Shown: piece after piece, positions 1 through 9,457 of the stretch | Layout of the letters: each line of letters opens with the position of its first letter | Numbering within the stretch: position 1 is the first letter of the stretch | Assembly (NCBI GenBank): GCA_963677785.2 | Contig: CAXXDH010000001.1 | Coordinates: 673,326 to 737,325, forward strand | DNA length: 64,000 bases | Source of the DNA: G963665495 sp963677785 | GTDB lineage: Bacteria > Desulfobacterota > Desulfovibrionia > Desulfovibrionales > Desulfovibrionaceae | Direction: 5' to 3' | Notes under the pieces: generated by a model | What the model saw: the letters and a program-made list of their open reading frames with translations, nothing else | What the model was told of the DNA's origin: nothing | The model's database searches: none | Made by a program: the position numbers and the translations under genes

Positions 1-2
1 GC

Positions 3-194
3 CTGGTTGCCGCGGGCAGTCGTATTGTGCGATTGAGTCTGGCTTTTCTCGGGGCCGCGGTGGTGCTTGTGGTCTGCATCACGCGCCACGACGCCTTGCT
101 TTTTCTGGCGCAGCTGTTTTTATTGCCCGTACTGTTCGCAGTTTTTCCCCGCGATGCTTCTTCCAAAAGGGTGGACGGACAATCCGATGGCTAA
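3..194 (+). CDS. C-terminal end of an unknown membrane protein (5' truncated by window)
   Basis: An open frame enters from the left edge and ends at TAA 192-194. The visible 63 residues include two hydrophobic stretches (roughly residues 11-25 and 31-46 of the visible part) followed by a short polar tail, so this is the end of an integral membrane protein. The ATG of the next gene (187) lies inside its last codons, an 8-base overlap that suggests translational coupling. The family cannot be named from this fragment. Confidence 0.55.
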   Translation: MVAAGSRIVRLSLAFLGAAVVLVVCITRHDALLFLAQLFLLPVLFAVFPRDASSKRVDGQSDG

Positions 195-861
195 TCCCGG
201 CAAGATGATCGCCAAGGGCCTGGCGCTGATTCTTTCACTGGCTCTGATCATATACGCGCTGCGTCTTTCGGGCGCGGCCGAAGCGTTCAACAAGGCGTGG
301 GTGGACACCTACCTGAGGGATCGCGGAGTGTATGGCGGTCTGTTTTTTGTGTTGTGCGCGGGATTGTTCACGGCCGTGGGCGTGCCGCGTCAGTTGGTGG
401 GTTTTCTCGCGGGTTATGCTTTCGGCTTTTTGCTGGGCGTGCCGCTGGCTCTGGCCGGGACCCTGACCAGCTGTGTGGCCATGTTTTACTACAGCCGTTT
501 TTTCGGGCGCAATTTCGTCAACCGCAGATTCGGGAAGCGGGTGGCCAAACTCAATGCCATTCTTTCGGGCAATACCTTTTCCGCCGCGTTGATTATCCGC
601 CTGCTGCCGGTGGGCAACAATCTGATCACCAATCTCCTGGCAGGAGTAAGCAATGCGAGTCCGTCCGGTTTTTTTCTGGGATCGTTGCTGGGCTACATTC
701 CGCAGACTCTGGTTTTTTCCCTGCTGGGCAGCGGCGTGCATGTGGCGCCTGTCTGGCGTACGGTGCTCTCCGTGGTGCTTTTTCTGCTGGCCAGCCTGCT
801 GGGCTGGACTTTGTACCGCCGCCGCCGCGAAGCATTGGCGGTAGAAGATACGCGGGCGTAA
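187..861 (+). CDS. DedA/TVP38/TMEM64-type membrane protein
   Basis: A 224-residue inner-membrane protein with about five hydrophobic segments. The central part carries the features of the TVP38/TMEM64 (SNARE-associated, DedA-like) family: a glycine-rich segment around GYAFGFLLG, the F-F-GRNFVNRRFGKR stretch, and an R-LP-GN-L-N-LAG block near residues 140-155. Members are linked to lipid scrambling or transport and membrane homeostasis, but no substrate can be read here. I chose ATG 187 over an earlier in-frame TTG/GTG-type start at 67, because 187 overlaps the end of the preceding gene and starts with a sensible N-terminal helix. The gene ends 6 bases from the convergent PilZ gene. Confidence 0.8.
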   Translation: MANPGKMIAKGLALILSLALIIYALRLSGAAEAFNKAWVDTYLRDRGVYGGLFFVLCAGLFTAVGVPRQLVGFLAGYAFGFLLGVPLALAGTLTSCVAMFYYSRFFGRNFVNRRFGKRVAKLNAILSGNTFSAALIIRLLPVGNNLITNLLAGVSNASPSGFFLGSLLGYIPQTLVFSLLGSGVHVAPVWRTVLSVVLFLLASLLGWTLYRRRREALAVEDTRA

Positions 862-867
862 CCCCGA

Positions 868-1350
868 TCAATCCACATCGCTGAGTTTTTCAAAGTCGGA
901 AACGTCCGTATCGGCCTGTTCCATTTTCTGCTGCGTTTGCACGCCTTTTTGGATAACCTGCTTCAGAATGGCTTTTTGCTGGTCGGTCAAAGAAAGGAAT
1001 TTGCATCCATACGTTTCGGGAGACGCATAGACTATCTCGGCCTGGAGGCCCTGCAGCACGGTTTTGTCTTCACTGATCAAGTCGAATGTGATTTTGGACC
1101 CGATCTCGTATTCCGCATCCAGATAGAAGGTCAGCAGGCTCAGTCCGATCAGATTGAGGTCATTGACTTCACATTTGCCTTCTTGAGCAATGTTTACAAA
1201 AATTTCTCCCACAGGGGGGCGCTCGCTGGACCGCCTGTCCGCCGGAGAGGTCACGAATTGCTGGTAGCAAATCGGACAGCAAGTCATTTTTTCGGCCATA
1301 TCCTGCGGCATATCTTTTGAAAAACCGCACCATTTGCAAGTTACAAGCAT
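868..1350 (-). CDS. PilZ domain protein with N-terminal zinc ribbon
   Basis: A 160-residue cytoplasmic protein. The N-terminus holds two CxxC pairs (C5/C8 and C25/C28) that look like a small zinc ribbon. A PilZ-type domain follows: an RRSSERPPV stretch fits the arginine-containing c-di-GMP-binding loop, then NDLNLIGLSL stands where D/NxSxxG is expected, and the domain closes with YGCKFLSLTDQQKAIL, typical of PilZ ends. The second motif is imperfect, so c-di-GMP binding is inferred. A Shine-Dalgarno-like AAAGAGG lies a few bases before the ATG. The C-terminal tail is acidic. It is the first of three PilZ proteins in the window. Confidence 0.8.
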   Translation of the reverse strand: MLVTCKWCGFSKDMPQDMAEKMTCCPICYQQFVTSPADRRSSERPPVGEIFVNIAQEGKCEVNDLNLIGLSLLTFYLDAEYEIGSKITFDLISEDKTVLQGLQAEIVYASPETYGCKFLSLTDQQKAILKQVIQKGVQTQQKMEQADTDVSDFEKLSDVD

Positions 1351-1544
1351 TGTCAGTCCTCTTTACTGCATTCCTGAAATAATAGTAGAGCGTATATTTG
1401 AACAAGCACGAGAATACACGGAGTCTCGGCCAAGTTCAACAGCAACTGAAGCAAGGGCAGAGCTTTTATCGACGTTTTTGCTGGCAGAATCAGCTTTTTT
1501 GACGTATCCGAACACAGGGCGGATCGTGCCTGTTGCGCGGCAGC

Positions 1545-2042
1545 ATGCCGGATGCGTTGCCTGCCCTACAAGCAGAGCATAAGTCAAGGGAGGAATTTAT
1601 TTACATCATCTATCTTTCAGCGGCCTCTTTGCTCGCCGCCATTGTGAATATACTGGTGGGCGGGGCCGTGGCCGCGTCGTTTTTGAAATGGATTCTGACC
1701 ATTCAGGTCGGTTGCGGGTCCATCTGGGCTTTTTTGGGGCATTATTTCAAGTCCGACGAAATCGCGGGCTATATCGGCTGGCCCGCGGGCAATCCGTTTC
1801 AAAAGGAGATAGCCTTCGCCAACCTGGGGCTGGGGCTGTGCGGCGTATTCTGCCTGTTTTCCGGTAAGGGCTTCTGGCTGGCTACCATGGTCTTTGCCAC
1901 GACATTTCTGGTGGGGGCCTTTACAGTGCATGTGGCAGAGCAGAAGCGTACGGCGAACCATCGGCCTGGCAATGCCGGTCCAGTGTTTTATGCGGACATC
2001 ATTGTTCCCGCGGTGTTGTGGTTACTCTATCTGTTTGTCTAG
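1545..2042 (+). CDS. DUF6790-family membrane protein
   Basis: About 165 residues with four hydrophobic segments. The central block, SIWAFLGHYFKSDEIAGYIG followed by WPAGNPFQKEIAFANLGLG, and the late NAGPVFYADI stretch are the conserved parts of the DUF6790 family, whose function is unknown. The start is uncertain. ATG 1545 has no clear ribosome site, and the stretch after it (PDALPALQAEHKSRE) is polar and unlike the rest. A strong GGGAGGAA at 1590-1597 lies just upstream of an in-frame ATT (1602), so a shorter protein with a rare ATT start is possible. Confidence 0.7.
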   Translation: MPDALPALQAEHKSREEFIYIIYLSAASLLAAIVNILVGGAVAASFLKWILTIQVGCGSIWAFLGHYFKSDEIAGYIGWPAGNPFQKEIAFANLGLGLCGVFCLFSGKGFWLATMVFATTFLVGAFTVHVAEQKRTANHRPGNAGPVFYADIIVPAVLWLLYLFV

Positions 2043-2150
2043 GGCGCCGGCGCCCGTTGCGGCCCGTTGTGATTGGTTTGCTAAGCCACAGGCCATGGGC
2101 TATGACAAAACACGTTTTTCCGAATTCAACCTGTATCTGTCAATCATAGT

Positions 2151-5100
2151 ATGCTCGAACAAGTGCAAGCCTCCGCGGGAGCGGGCAAGACCTTTACCCT
2201 GACCAGCGCCTATTTGGACCGGTTGCTCGGCGCGCTGGAGCAGAGCCGCTTTGCCTGCGGCAGGAATCCCGAACCCGGCAGCTACTGCTGGACCGAGATT
2301 CTGGCCGTGACTTTTACCAACAAGGCCGCGGCGGAAATGAAAGAGCGTATCCTGCATGCGCTCAAGCAACGCGCCCTGGGGGATACGGCGGGCCCGGCCG
2401 GAAAATGGCCGCAGGACCTGGCCCGTGCCTGGGTCGAACGGATCATCCGCCGCCTGGGTTCCCTGCAGGTACGGACCATCGACAGCCTGTTGAACAATCT
2501 GATTTCTCTTTCGGCTCTGCTTCTGGAGCTGCCGCCGGAACTGCGTCCGGTATTCGACAGCAGGGAGCTGTTCGTACCGCTTTACGAACATCTCGTGAAC
2601 CGGGCCGCGTACGCACCCGGCCCCGAACGCGAAGTCCTGCTCCGAGCCACCCAGGCCGCCATCCGGCTAGGCGGGTTCAAGGATTTTCTCCCTGCCGAAA
2701 GCGTACAGGACAGACTGTTCGATGTGCTGGAGTTCCGGCTGCGGCATGATTTTCCACTGCTCCATGTACCCGAACCATTGGAATTCCGCCTGCAGACGTT
2801 GACCCGCCAGGTCATACGTACGGCCCTTTCTTTGCAAAAAAGCATTGCCGGCGAACAGCTCAAGGCGGCCAAGCATTTCCTCAATTTTCTGGATAAATGC
2901 GTACGGCTCGAAGACCTGGACTCGCTGCCCGCTTCCGCCTATCTGGACAAGGAACATCTGGACGCCTGTCTGAACAAGGCGTCCAAAGGTGCGGCCTCGC
3001 CCAAGGCCGTGGAGCTGTACGAAGTATTGAAAAAGGCGGGTGCGGATTTTCAGGCGGAAAGCAAGGTGCTCAAAAACGCGTTGCAGTTGATGCCCTATGT
3101 GGAATTTTCGGGGGTGCTGCTGGACGGCATCGAAACCTTTCAGGCGCGTCAGGGGCAGCTTTTGAGCAGCTTGTGGCCCGAGTATGCGCGCCGCCTGCTT
3201 TCCGGGGAGCAGGGCGTATCCGAAGCGGTCTGCCGTCTGGGCGACCGCCTGGCGCATATGCTCATCGATGAATTTCAGGATACCAGCCGCGAACAGTGGG
3301 AGGCCCTGTGTCCGCTCGCTCTGGAGGCCCTGGCCAAGGGGGGCGGGTTGTTCTATGTGGGCGACATCAAACAGGCCATCTACAACTGGCGCGGAGGCGA
3401 TTCCCGCTTGTTTCATGATGTGCCGAAGGATGCGCAGATCCTTTCCATTGCCGGGGAAGCCGCTGTCCGGACCCTGCCCTGCAACTGGCGCAGCGCGCGC
3501 CGGATCGTGGAGTTCAACAACACGGTATTCAGTCCGCTGGGCGAAGCGGAGACCGCGCGGAATATGGCCGCGGTCATGCTCGACAGCGCGCCCGGTGCCG
3601 TTCGCGAGGAGTTTGCGGCCATGTTGCAGCAGGCCTACGCGGGGGCCGCACAGCAGCTGCCGCCGGGCAAGGAGCCAGTGGAAGGCTACGTGCGGCTGGA
3701 AACCGTGCGGGGAGACACCGTGGACGCGCTGGAGGAAGACGTCAAGGAACGGCTCGGCAGGCTGTTCAACGACGAATTGATACCGCGCCGCGCTCCAGGC
3801 GACATTGCCGTGCTTGTGCGTTCCAATAGCGACGCGCAGCAAATTTCCGAATGGCTCATCGAATGGGGGCTGCCGGTGGTTACGGAAAACAGCCTGGCGC
3901 TTTCAGCCCATCCGCTGATCCGCGAGCTGTGCGCGTTTCTGACCTTTCTGGATTATCCCTATGACGACCTGGCCCTGTGGGAGGTCGTGGACGGCCGCTA
4001 TCTGGTGGCGGATTGCGCGCCGGAAAGCGCCGTGCTGCAGGACTGGTTCGCCTCCAGGGGCAAGGAACCGCTGTTCGGCGCCTTGCAACGCGATTTCCCG
4101 GAGCTTTGGGAAGGCAGGTTCGCGCCCTTTTACCGCAAGGCCGGGTTCATGGGGCCCTACGATACGCTCTATGAAATCGTCGCGCGGTTCGGCCTGCTCA
4201 AACGCTTTCCGGAAAACGAACTGTTCATCCGGCGCTTTCTGGAAATCGCCTATCTGGCGGAAGAGCAGGGGCATTTGTCCTTGTCTTCGTTTATGGACTA
4301 CTGGCGCGAGCAGGGCGACATGGAAAAGGCCCCGCTGCCGGAAGAAGTGGACGCGGTCCGGGTTTTGACCGTGCACAAGAGCAAGGGGCTGGAGTTTCCG
4401 GTGGTGGTTATCCCCTTTTTCAACTTCGCCAGCCCGGCGCGCTCCGGCCTGGTGGCCACTGATTGCCCGGAAGCTCCGGACGAACTGTATCCGCCGGATG
4501 TGGATAACGACGCCATCATGCTGCTGACCAAAGACTGCAGGGAATTGGGCACGGAGTATTATACGCGCCTGCTGCCGCAGCTGCTCGAACAGCTGAACCT
4601 GCTCTATGTGGCCTGGACCCGCCCGCGTGAGGAGCTGTATACGTTCGTGACCCGTACGGCCCGAAAGGATAATCTGGCCCTGATGCGAATTCTGGATCTG
4701 CTGCTGGCGCCGTTCGGCTTGCAGGACGATACGGGCGAGCCCTGCGAACTCGGAACCCTGCCGCATACGGCCCCTCCGGCTCCTGCCTCGGGCGCGGCCG
4801 TGTTCCCCGAACCATTGAACAGTTGCGCGCTGGGGGCGGATCAGCAAGCCCCTGCGGAGCGTACGGACGAGCGGCCCATGGGCTGGCTGCCCCGTTTGAA
4901 AATTTTCCGCAGCGAGCTGGATATGCAGAGTTTCGGCGAGCGTCAGCGCGGCACGCTGCTGCACCGCTGTATCGAGCATCTGCGCCCCGAACCGGGCGTG
5001 TCTCCGGACGCCGCCGTAGACGAAGCGCTGCGGATCGGCTTGTACGGCCTGGCCAATCCGCATGATCCGGCCGGATTCGAGTTGAACAAGGAACGGCTGG

Positions 5101-5429
5101 CCGGTGAATTCCGCCCCATGCTGGCCTGGCTGCTGGACCAGCCCCGGATAGCCGCCGCTCTGGCCGGAGGATACGCCGAACAGACCGTGCTCACCGACGC
5201 GGGAAAACTGAAACGCCCGGACCATTTGGCGATTACCGCCGACGAGGTCCTGGTGCTCGAATACAAAAGCGGCGGCCCCAGCCCGGATCATCCGGTGCAG
5301 GTTCGCGAGTACCTCGGACTGCTGGGCCGCATGCCGCACCTGCGCGACAAGCATTTGCACGGCCTGATTATTTATCTGGACCAGCGCCGGATAGAAGCGG
5401 TGGGCATGGAGCAGGGCGCTGCGTCATAG
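2151..5429 (+). CDS. addA: UvrD/RecB-type helicase-nuclease, AddA-like
   Basis: A 1092-residue superfamily 1 helicase of the AddA/RecB type, the motor and one nuclease of a double-strand-break end-resection complex. Walker A is ASAGAGKT (residues 7-14), followed by TFTNKAAAEMK (motif Ia). Motif II is LIDEFQDT near residue 371, GDIKQAIYNWRGG is motif III, and VLTVHKSKGLEFP near residue 738 is motif V. The C-terminus has a PD-(D/E)XK nuclease signature (VLVLEYKSGG near 1034). The gene is followed by the AddB-like gene after an 83-bp gap, which supports a two-subunit AddAB-type enzyme rather than RecBCD. ATG 2151 starts close to Walker A, as usual for the family, although no strong Shine-Dalgarno is visible. 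Confidence 0.88.
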   Translation: MLEQVQASAGAGKTFTLTSAYLDRLLGALEQSRFACGRNPEPGSYCWTEILAVTFTNKAAAEMKERILHALKQRALGDTAGPAGKWPQDLARAWVERIIRRLGSLQVRTIDSLLNNLISLSALLLELPPELRPVFDSRELFVPLYEHLVNRAAYAPGPEREVLLRATQAAIRLGGFKDFLPAESVQDRLFDVLEFRLRHDFPLLHVPEPLEFRLQTLTRQVIRTALSLQKSIAGEQLKAAKHFLNFLDKCVRLEDLDSLPASAYLDKEHLDACLNKASKGAASPKAVELYEVLKKAGADFQAESKVLKNALQLMPYVEFSGVLLDGIETFQARQGQLLSSLWPEYARRLLSGEQGVSEAVCRLGDRLAHMLIDEFQDTSREQWEALCPLALEALAKGGGLFYVGDIKQAIYNWRGGDSRLFHDVPKDAQILSIAGEAAVRTLPCNWRSARRIVEFNNTVFSPLGEAETARNMAAVMLDSAPGAVREEFAAMLQQAYAGAAQQLPPGKEPVEGYVRLETVRGDTVDALEEDVKERLGRLFNDELIPRRAPGDIAVLVRSNSDAQQISEWLIEWGLPVVTENSLALSAHPLIRELCAFLTFLDYPYDDLALWEVVDGRYLVADCAPESAVLQDWFASRGKEPLFGALQRDFPELWEGRFAPFYRKAGFMGPYDTLYEIVARFGLLKRFPENELFIRRFLEIAYLAEEQGHLSLSSFMDYWREQGDMEKAPLPEEVDAVRVLTVHKSKGLEFPVVVIPFFNFASPARSGLVATDCPEAPDELYPPDVDNDAIMLLTKDCRELGTEYYTRLLPQLLEQLNLLYVAWTRPREELYTFVTRTARKDNLALMRILDLLLAPFGLQDDTGEPCELGTLPHTAPPAPASGAAVFPEPLNSCALGADQQAPAERTDERPMGWLPRLKIFRSELDMQSFGERQRGTLLHRCIEHLRPEPGVSPDAAVDEALRIGLYGLANPHDPAGFELNKERLAGEFRPMLAWLLDQPRIAAALAGGYAEQTVLTDAGKLKRPDHLAITADEVLVLEYKSGGPSPDHPVQVREYLGLLGRMPHLRDKHLHGLIIYLDQRRIEAVGMEQGAAS

Positions 5430-5512
5430 CAGTCCGAGCCGTCCGGCCATGCGCCTAAAGGCAATTTTTTGTTTTTTTCATGTTGATAGTTTTTAGAGAT
5501 TGGGGGCAATAA

Positions 5513-8479
5513 TTGCGCGCTCAGACCATTCATCTCGTCCCCTGGGAAGCGGATTTCATCGATGCGCTGGCCCGGTTCATTCTGGAAGACGGGCAGGCGG
5601 CCGCAGGGGATTTATCGCGTTATCTGATTGTATTTCCGCATATTCGGCCGCAGTATTATCTGACGGAACGCCTGCTCAAAGCGCCCGAGCTGCCCAAACC
5701 CTGTTTGCTGCCGGAGATGCAGCCATTGGGGCTGCTGCTCAGCCGCTTGCGGACCCAGGCTGTACGCGAGCCCTTGAGGACGGCGGGGCTGCTGGACCAG
5801 GTCGGGTTGCTGCGGGATTGCGTCCGGCGCGTACGCGATGCCGCGCCCGGACGCTTGGGCGGGCTGCCCTTGGACGATTTGAGCCTGTTTTTCCCCTGGG
5901 GCTGCCGCCTGGCAACGCTGATGGAGGACCTGTTCCGGCTCGGCCCGGAGCAGGGCGCGCCCGGAACTCTGGCGTTGCTGGAAGAAGATGCCGCGCCCTT
6001 TGCCGTGGCCCTGCTCGAGCAGCTGGACAACATCTTCGCGGCCTATGTGGAGGGGCTGGCCGCCGCTTCCTGGACCACGCCCGCGCAGGATGCCTGGCTG
6101 CTGGGCAAGAATCCGGACCGCGCTCTGGAACTGCTGCAGGATCGCCGGGTGATCCTGGCCGGATTCGACGAATTTTCCGTCGTGGAAGAGCAGCTCGTAC
6201 GTCGGTTGTGGGAGCAGGGCGGGGCCGAGCTGCTGCTGCATGCGGATCCGCTGCTGGCAGCGCCGCAGCCGGGTGCCGCGCCACACTGGTCCTGCCGGCC
6301 GCTGCAGGAGCTCTGCCGCCGCTGGGGAGCGCTGCCGCAACTGTACGCATCGGCTGCCTCGGCTGCAGGAGATGCGGACAGTGGTCCGAGCATGCGTTTT
6401 TACCGGGGATTCGACCTGCATTCGCAGCTGCACGCCATGCAGAACGAGCTGACTCCCATCCAGCGCAGCTGCGGACAACGTACCGCGGTGGTCCTGACGG
6501 ATCCGGGTATGCTGCTGCCCGTGCTGCATCATCTGGAACGCAAGGACGTGAACATCGGCATGGGCTTTCCGCTGCAGCGCGCGCCCTTGCATCGGCTCCT
6601 GGAGCTTTTGCTGCGACTACAGGAAAACAGCCCGCGTCCTGATGTGTACTACTGGAAAGATTGTCTGGAGTGCATCCGCCATCCTTATGTGAAAATGCTG
6701 CGGCTCGGACCGCTTGAAAACGACCAGCAGCCTCTGCGGCCGTTGTTCGCGGATCTGGAAGCACAGTTGCGCAAGGAGCAGAAATATACGCGCCCCACCG
6801 AATGGGAGATGCCCTATGACGAAAGGCAGGAACAGGTCGACCCGCAGCAGCTCGAACAATTGTGGGACACGGTCATCCGCTGTTGCTTCACCCAATGGGA
6901 GCGGCTCGCGTCCCTGGAGGCGCTGGCCGGTGCGCTGGAAGATCTCTGTCTGACGCTGATCGAACACGGGGGGGAACTCTGGAAGCATTTTCCCATCGAC
7001 GCCGAATGTCTGCACCGTCTGCTGCACAACGTGATACCCGCCCTGGCCAACAGTTCCATCAGCTCTATCAAACTCAAACGCGAAACGTTGTTCTCCATTC
7101 TGCGCGAACTACTGCGGGCCGAACATGTTCCTTTCGAGGCAGAGGACCTGGCCGATATCCAACTGCTGGGCCTGCGCGAAACCCGTTTGCTGCATTTCGA
7201 CAATGTGCTGATTCTGGGGGCCAATGACGAGCAGCTGCCCGGCAATCCGGGCCGGGATCCTCTTTTGCCCGACGCCTTGCGTCCGCTTCTGGGATTGCCC
7301 GACGGACGGGAGACGGAGAACCGGACCGCCTACCAGGTGTTCCGGCTGATCCAAGGCGCGCGTAACGTGATTTTTTGCAGCCAGAGCGGCATTCAGGGCG
7401 GAGACCGCAAGAGTACGCCCAGCCGGTTTGTGGAAGAATTGGTCTGGGAGGAGGAAAAACGCCGCGGCCAGGCTCTGACGCCCTTTGATCCGCCTTTGTT
7501 CACGGTGCATTACCCCATGCGGGCCATCCGCCACGTCAACCGGGGCATCGAGAAGAGCCCGGACGTCCAGGAAGCATTGGTGCGCCGAATGCAGCGTGGA
7601 CTGTCGCCTTCCGTACTGGATACGTATCTGCGCTGTCCGGCGCAGTTCTGCTATGCGGAGGTATTTAACCTGCGCGGTCCGGATGAGGTGGACGAGCAGG
7701 GCTCCATGGCGGAGATCGGATCCATGACCCATGAGGTGTTGCAGGAATTTCTGACGCCCTGGGTGGGCAGGTACGTGACGGCGGAGCAATTGAACCCGGA
7801 CGCCCTGGCGGCCTTGTTCACCGAGAGGCTGGAACAGAATGTCCTGGCCGGGAACCTGCCCTACGACCGCCTGCTTTTGCTGCGTACGGCCGGACAGATC
7901 CGGATGCGCCAGTTTGTCCGCAATTTCAGCGCAACCACCATCCTTGAGCTGGAAGATACGCACCCCCGGATGTTTTCCTGCGACGGGCTGGAGATCAAGC
8001 TGTCCGGTAAGATCGACCGGGTGGATCAGCGGGAAAACGGACTGCTTATCCTTGACTACAAAACCGGCCGTCCGCGTCTGCCGCGTCTTGCATTTTGGCA
8101 GGAACAGGAAAACTGGGACCTGCTAGCGCAGTGGGACCCTGCGGCTGATACGCGGGACGAAACCCTGGCGACCCTGTACGGCTTGCTGAAAAGCATTCAG
8201 CTTCCGAGCTATATGTATTTGTACGCCCCGCGCGCCTCCGGGGCCAGAGGGCAGCTGCAGGACGCGGCGCTCGTACGCCTGGGCAACGAATGCGAGGAAC
8301 TGGCCCTGCTTGGGCCTGACTGCGAAGACGGCCTGCGCGAACAGATTCTTGCAGATCGTATCCCGGCCCTGCTTGATTTTTTGCTGCGCCACATGCTCCA
8401 CAGCAGCCATTTTTTTCCGCGTCCGGACAAACACTGCGAATGGTGCGCGTTCCGCAACGGATGCGAGAACGGGGTATGA
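5513..8479 (+). CDS. addB: AddB/RexB-like nuclease subunit with Fe-S cysteines
   Basis: A 988-residue partner of the AddA-like helicase. The C-terminal PD-(D/E)XK nuclease shows SGKIDRVD and LILDYKTGRP (near residue 845). Four cysteines fit the AddB iron-sulfur staple: one in RCPAQFC (near 707) and three in CEWCAFRNGC at the very end. Before them is SPSVLDTYLRCP, typical of AddB-family nucleases. No Walker A motif is visible in the N-terminus, which makes it closer to RexB-type subunits than to Bacillus AddB. The start is TTG 5513, preceded by GGGGGC. The helicase-first, nuclease-second order is the reverse of the Bacillus addBA operon. Confidence 0.85.
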   Translation: MRAQTIHLVPWEADFIDALARFILEDGQAAAGDLSRYLIVFPHIRPQYYLTERLLKAPELPKPCLLPEMQPLGLLLSRLRTQAVREPLRTAGLLDQVGLLRDCVRRVRDAAPGRLGGLPLDDLSLFFPWGCRLATLMEDLFRLGPEQGAPGTLALLEEDAAPFAVALLEQLDNIFAAYVEGLAAASWTTPAQDAWLLGKNPDRALELLQDRRVILAGFDEFSVVEEQLVRRLWEQGGAELLLHADPLLAAPQPGAAPHWSCRPLQELCRRWGALPQLYASAASAAGDADSGPSMRFYRGFDLHSQLHAMQNELTPIQRSCGQRTAVVLTDPGMLLPVLHHLERKDVNIGMGFPLQRAPLHRLLELLLRLQENSPRPDVYYWKDCLECIRHPYVKMLRLGPLENDQQPLRPLFADLEAQLRKEQKYTRPTEWEMPYDERQEQVDPQQLEQLWDTVIRCCFTQWERLASLEALAGALEDLCLTLIEHGGELWKHFPIDAECLHRLLHNVIPALANSSISSIKLKRETLFSILRELLRAEHVPFEAEDLADIQLLGLRETRLLHFDNVLILGANDEQLPGNPGRDPLLPDALRPLLGLPDGRETENRTAYQVFRLIQGARNVIFCSQSGIQGGDRKSTPSRFVEELVWEEEKRRGQALTPFDPPLFTVHYPMRAIRHVNRGIEKSPDVQEALVRRMQRGLSPSVLDTYLRCPAQFCYAEVFNLRGPDEVDEQGSMAEIGSMTHEVLQEFLTPWVGRYVTAEQLNPDALAALFTERLEQNVLAGNLPYDRLLLLRTAGQIRMRQFVRNFSATTILELEDTHPRMFSCDGLEIKLSGKIDRVDQRENGLLILDYKTGRPRLPRLAFWQEQENWDLLAQWDPAADTRDETLATLYGLLKSIQLPSYMYLYAPRASGARGQLQDAALVRLGNECEELALLGPDCEDGLREQILADRIPALLDFLLRHMLHSSHFFPRPDKHCEWCAFRNGCENGV

Positions 8480-8579
8480 GATAAACTGACATTGTAAAAA
8501 AAATGAAAATATTGGAAAAATATAAAAGAGGTTGTCCCCAATAATTGGTGATAAATTTTCAGGCTAAGTGGAAAATATA
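8480..8579. repeat. decayed partial copy of the adjacent PilZ gene 3' end
   Basis: The 25 bases around 8533-8557 (TCCCCAATAATTGGTGATAA core) repeat, with one or two changes, the sequence at 8629-8653 inside the PilZ gene. On the minus strand both read as SPIIGD followed by a basic or polar residue. The copy lies just downstream of the PilZ stop and looks like a remnant of a tandem duplication. The rest of the stretch is AT-rich with no gene. Confidence 0.45.
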
Positions 8580-8981
8580 TTAAACTTTGCAACGATTCAT
8601 CTGTTTCATTACAAATCGAGTAAGTTTGTCTCCAATAATTGGTGATATATTTACAAATTTGCATCCCATGCATTTAGGATCCACCCGAGCGACAATAGCA
8701 TTTCCATTTTTCAGGATGAAATGGTCTCGGTATATAAAATCAAAACAAATTAGATCGCCGGGGAGAAAACGCCACCCTTTGTGTATTAAGCAAATGCCTC
8801 CAGAACTTAAATCAACAGCATCAAATACGCGAGATCTTTCTGAATCGAGGACATAAAATTCCGGAGTTACAGAAATACGCTGGAAACGTCTTCGATCATC
8901 GCTGCTAATGTTGAATACTGTGGGATTCTCACACGTTCCCCTTTTTATTTCTGACAGTAATTGATCCAAGTCTCTCCACAT
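8580..8981 (-). CDS. PilZ domain protein (c-di-GMP receptor)
   Basis: A 133-residue protein that is mostly one PilZ domain. The canonical c-di-GMP-binding motifs are present: RRRFQRI (RxxxR, near residues 30-36) and DLSSGG (DxSxxG, near 58). The domain ends with MGCKFVNISP, the usual C-terminal strand. About 28 residues precede it without a known motif. It stands alone on the minus strand in an AT-rich area between the nuclease operon and a decayed ParB-like gene, so the local DNA may be acquired. Which machine it controls cannot be told. Confidence 0.82.
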   Translation of the reverse strand: MWRDLDQLLSEIKRGTCENPTVFNISSDDRRRFQRISVTPEFYVLDSERSRVFDAVDLSSGGICLIHKGWRFLPGDLICFDFIYRDHFILKNGNAIVARVDPKCMGCKFVNISPIIGDKLTRFVMKQMNRCKV

Positions 8982-9457
8982 AACTAACTCCAGTTTGCGA
9001 TATTTTTTGCTAAACGTAAAATATACTGATTATAAAAAAGTATTAAAACTTTCCTGTTCTATTTTACAATGAGTGCAGCAAATAATGTTTAAACTATACC
9101 TTTCTTAAATGATAACAAAAATATTTTGTTAAGTCCAATTGTTTGTTGACTTTTATGAAGTATTTTCCATCTAGAATTTTTATAAATAAAGTCTACAGTT
9201 AGAAGTGGCGGGTTGGTTAATACTTAATGCGCATCGGTCATATTGTAAAATTAAGATATAATGCAGTGTTTCAGGTGTCCTAAATTCGGATTTGCATCGT
9301 AAATTTGCGAAGCAGACAGCTTAGCGCAGATTTGAGCTGAACCACATGCTCGTGATTATGGTAGCTGAAAGCATTGGGAAATACATTTTATGTAATGAAG
9401 TCCTTTTAATGTGCCCATTGTTGGGCGAATTTAGCCTTTTGAGTGAGGTGCCCCAAG
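8982..9457. other. AT-rich gene-free stretch
   Basis: About 475 bases, markedly AT-rich up to about 9300 and without a convincing reading frame on either strand. It separates the PilZ gene from the ParB-like pseudogene. No terminal repeats or structured RNA could be recognised. Confidence 0.5.

Noticed and set aside
3903..5360. Long 485-residue open frame on the minus strand
   Set aside because: It lies wholly inside the AddA-like gene in antisense and has no recognisable motif; the GC-rich codon pattern opens such shadows.
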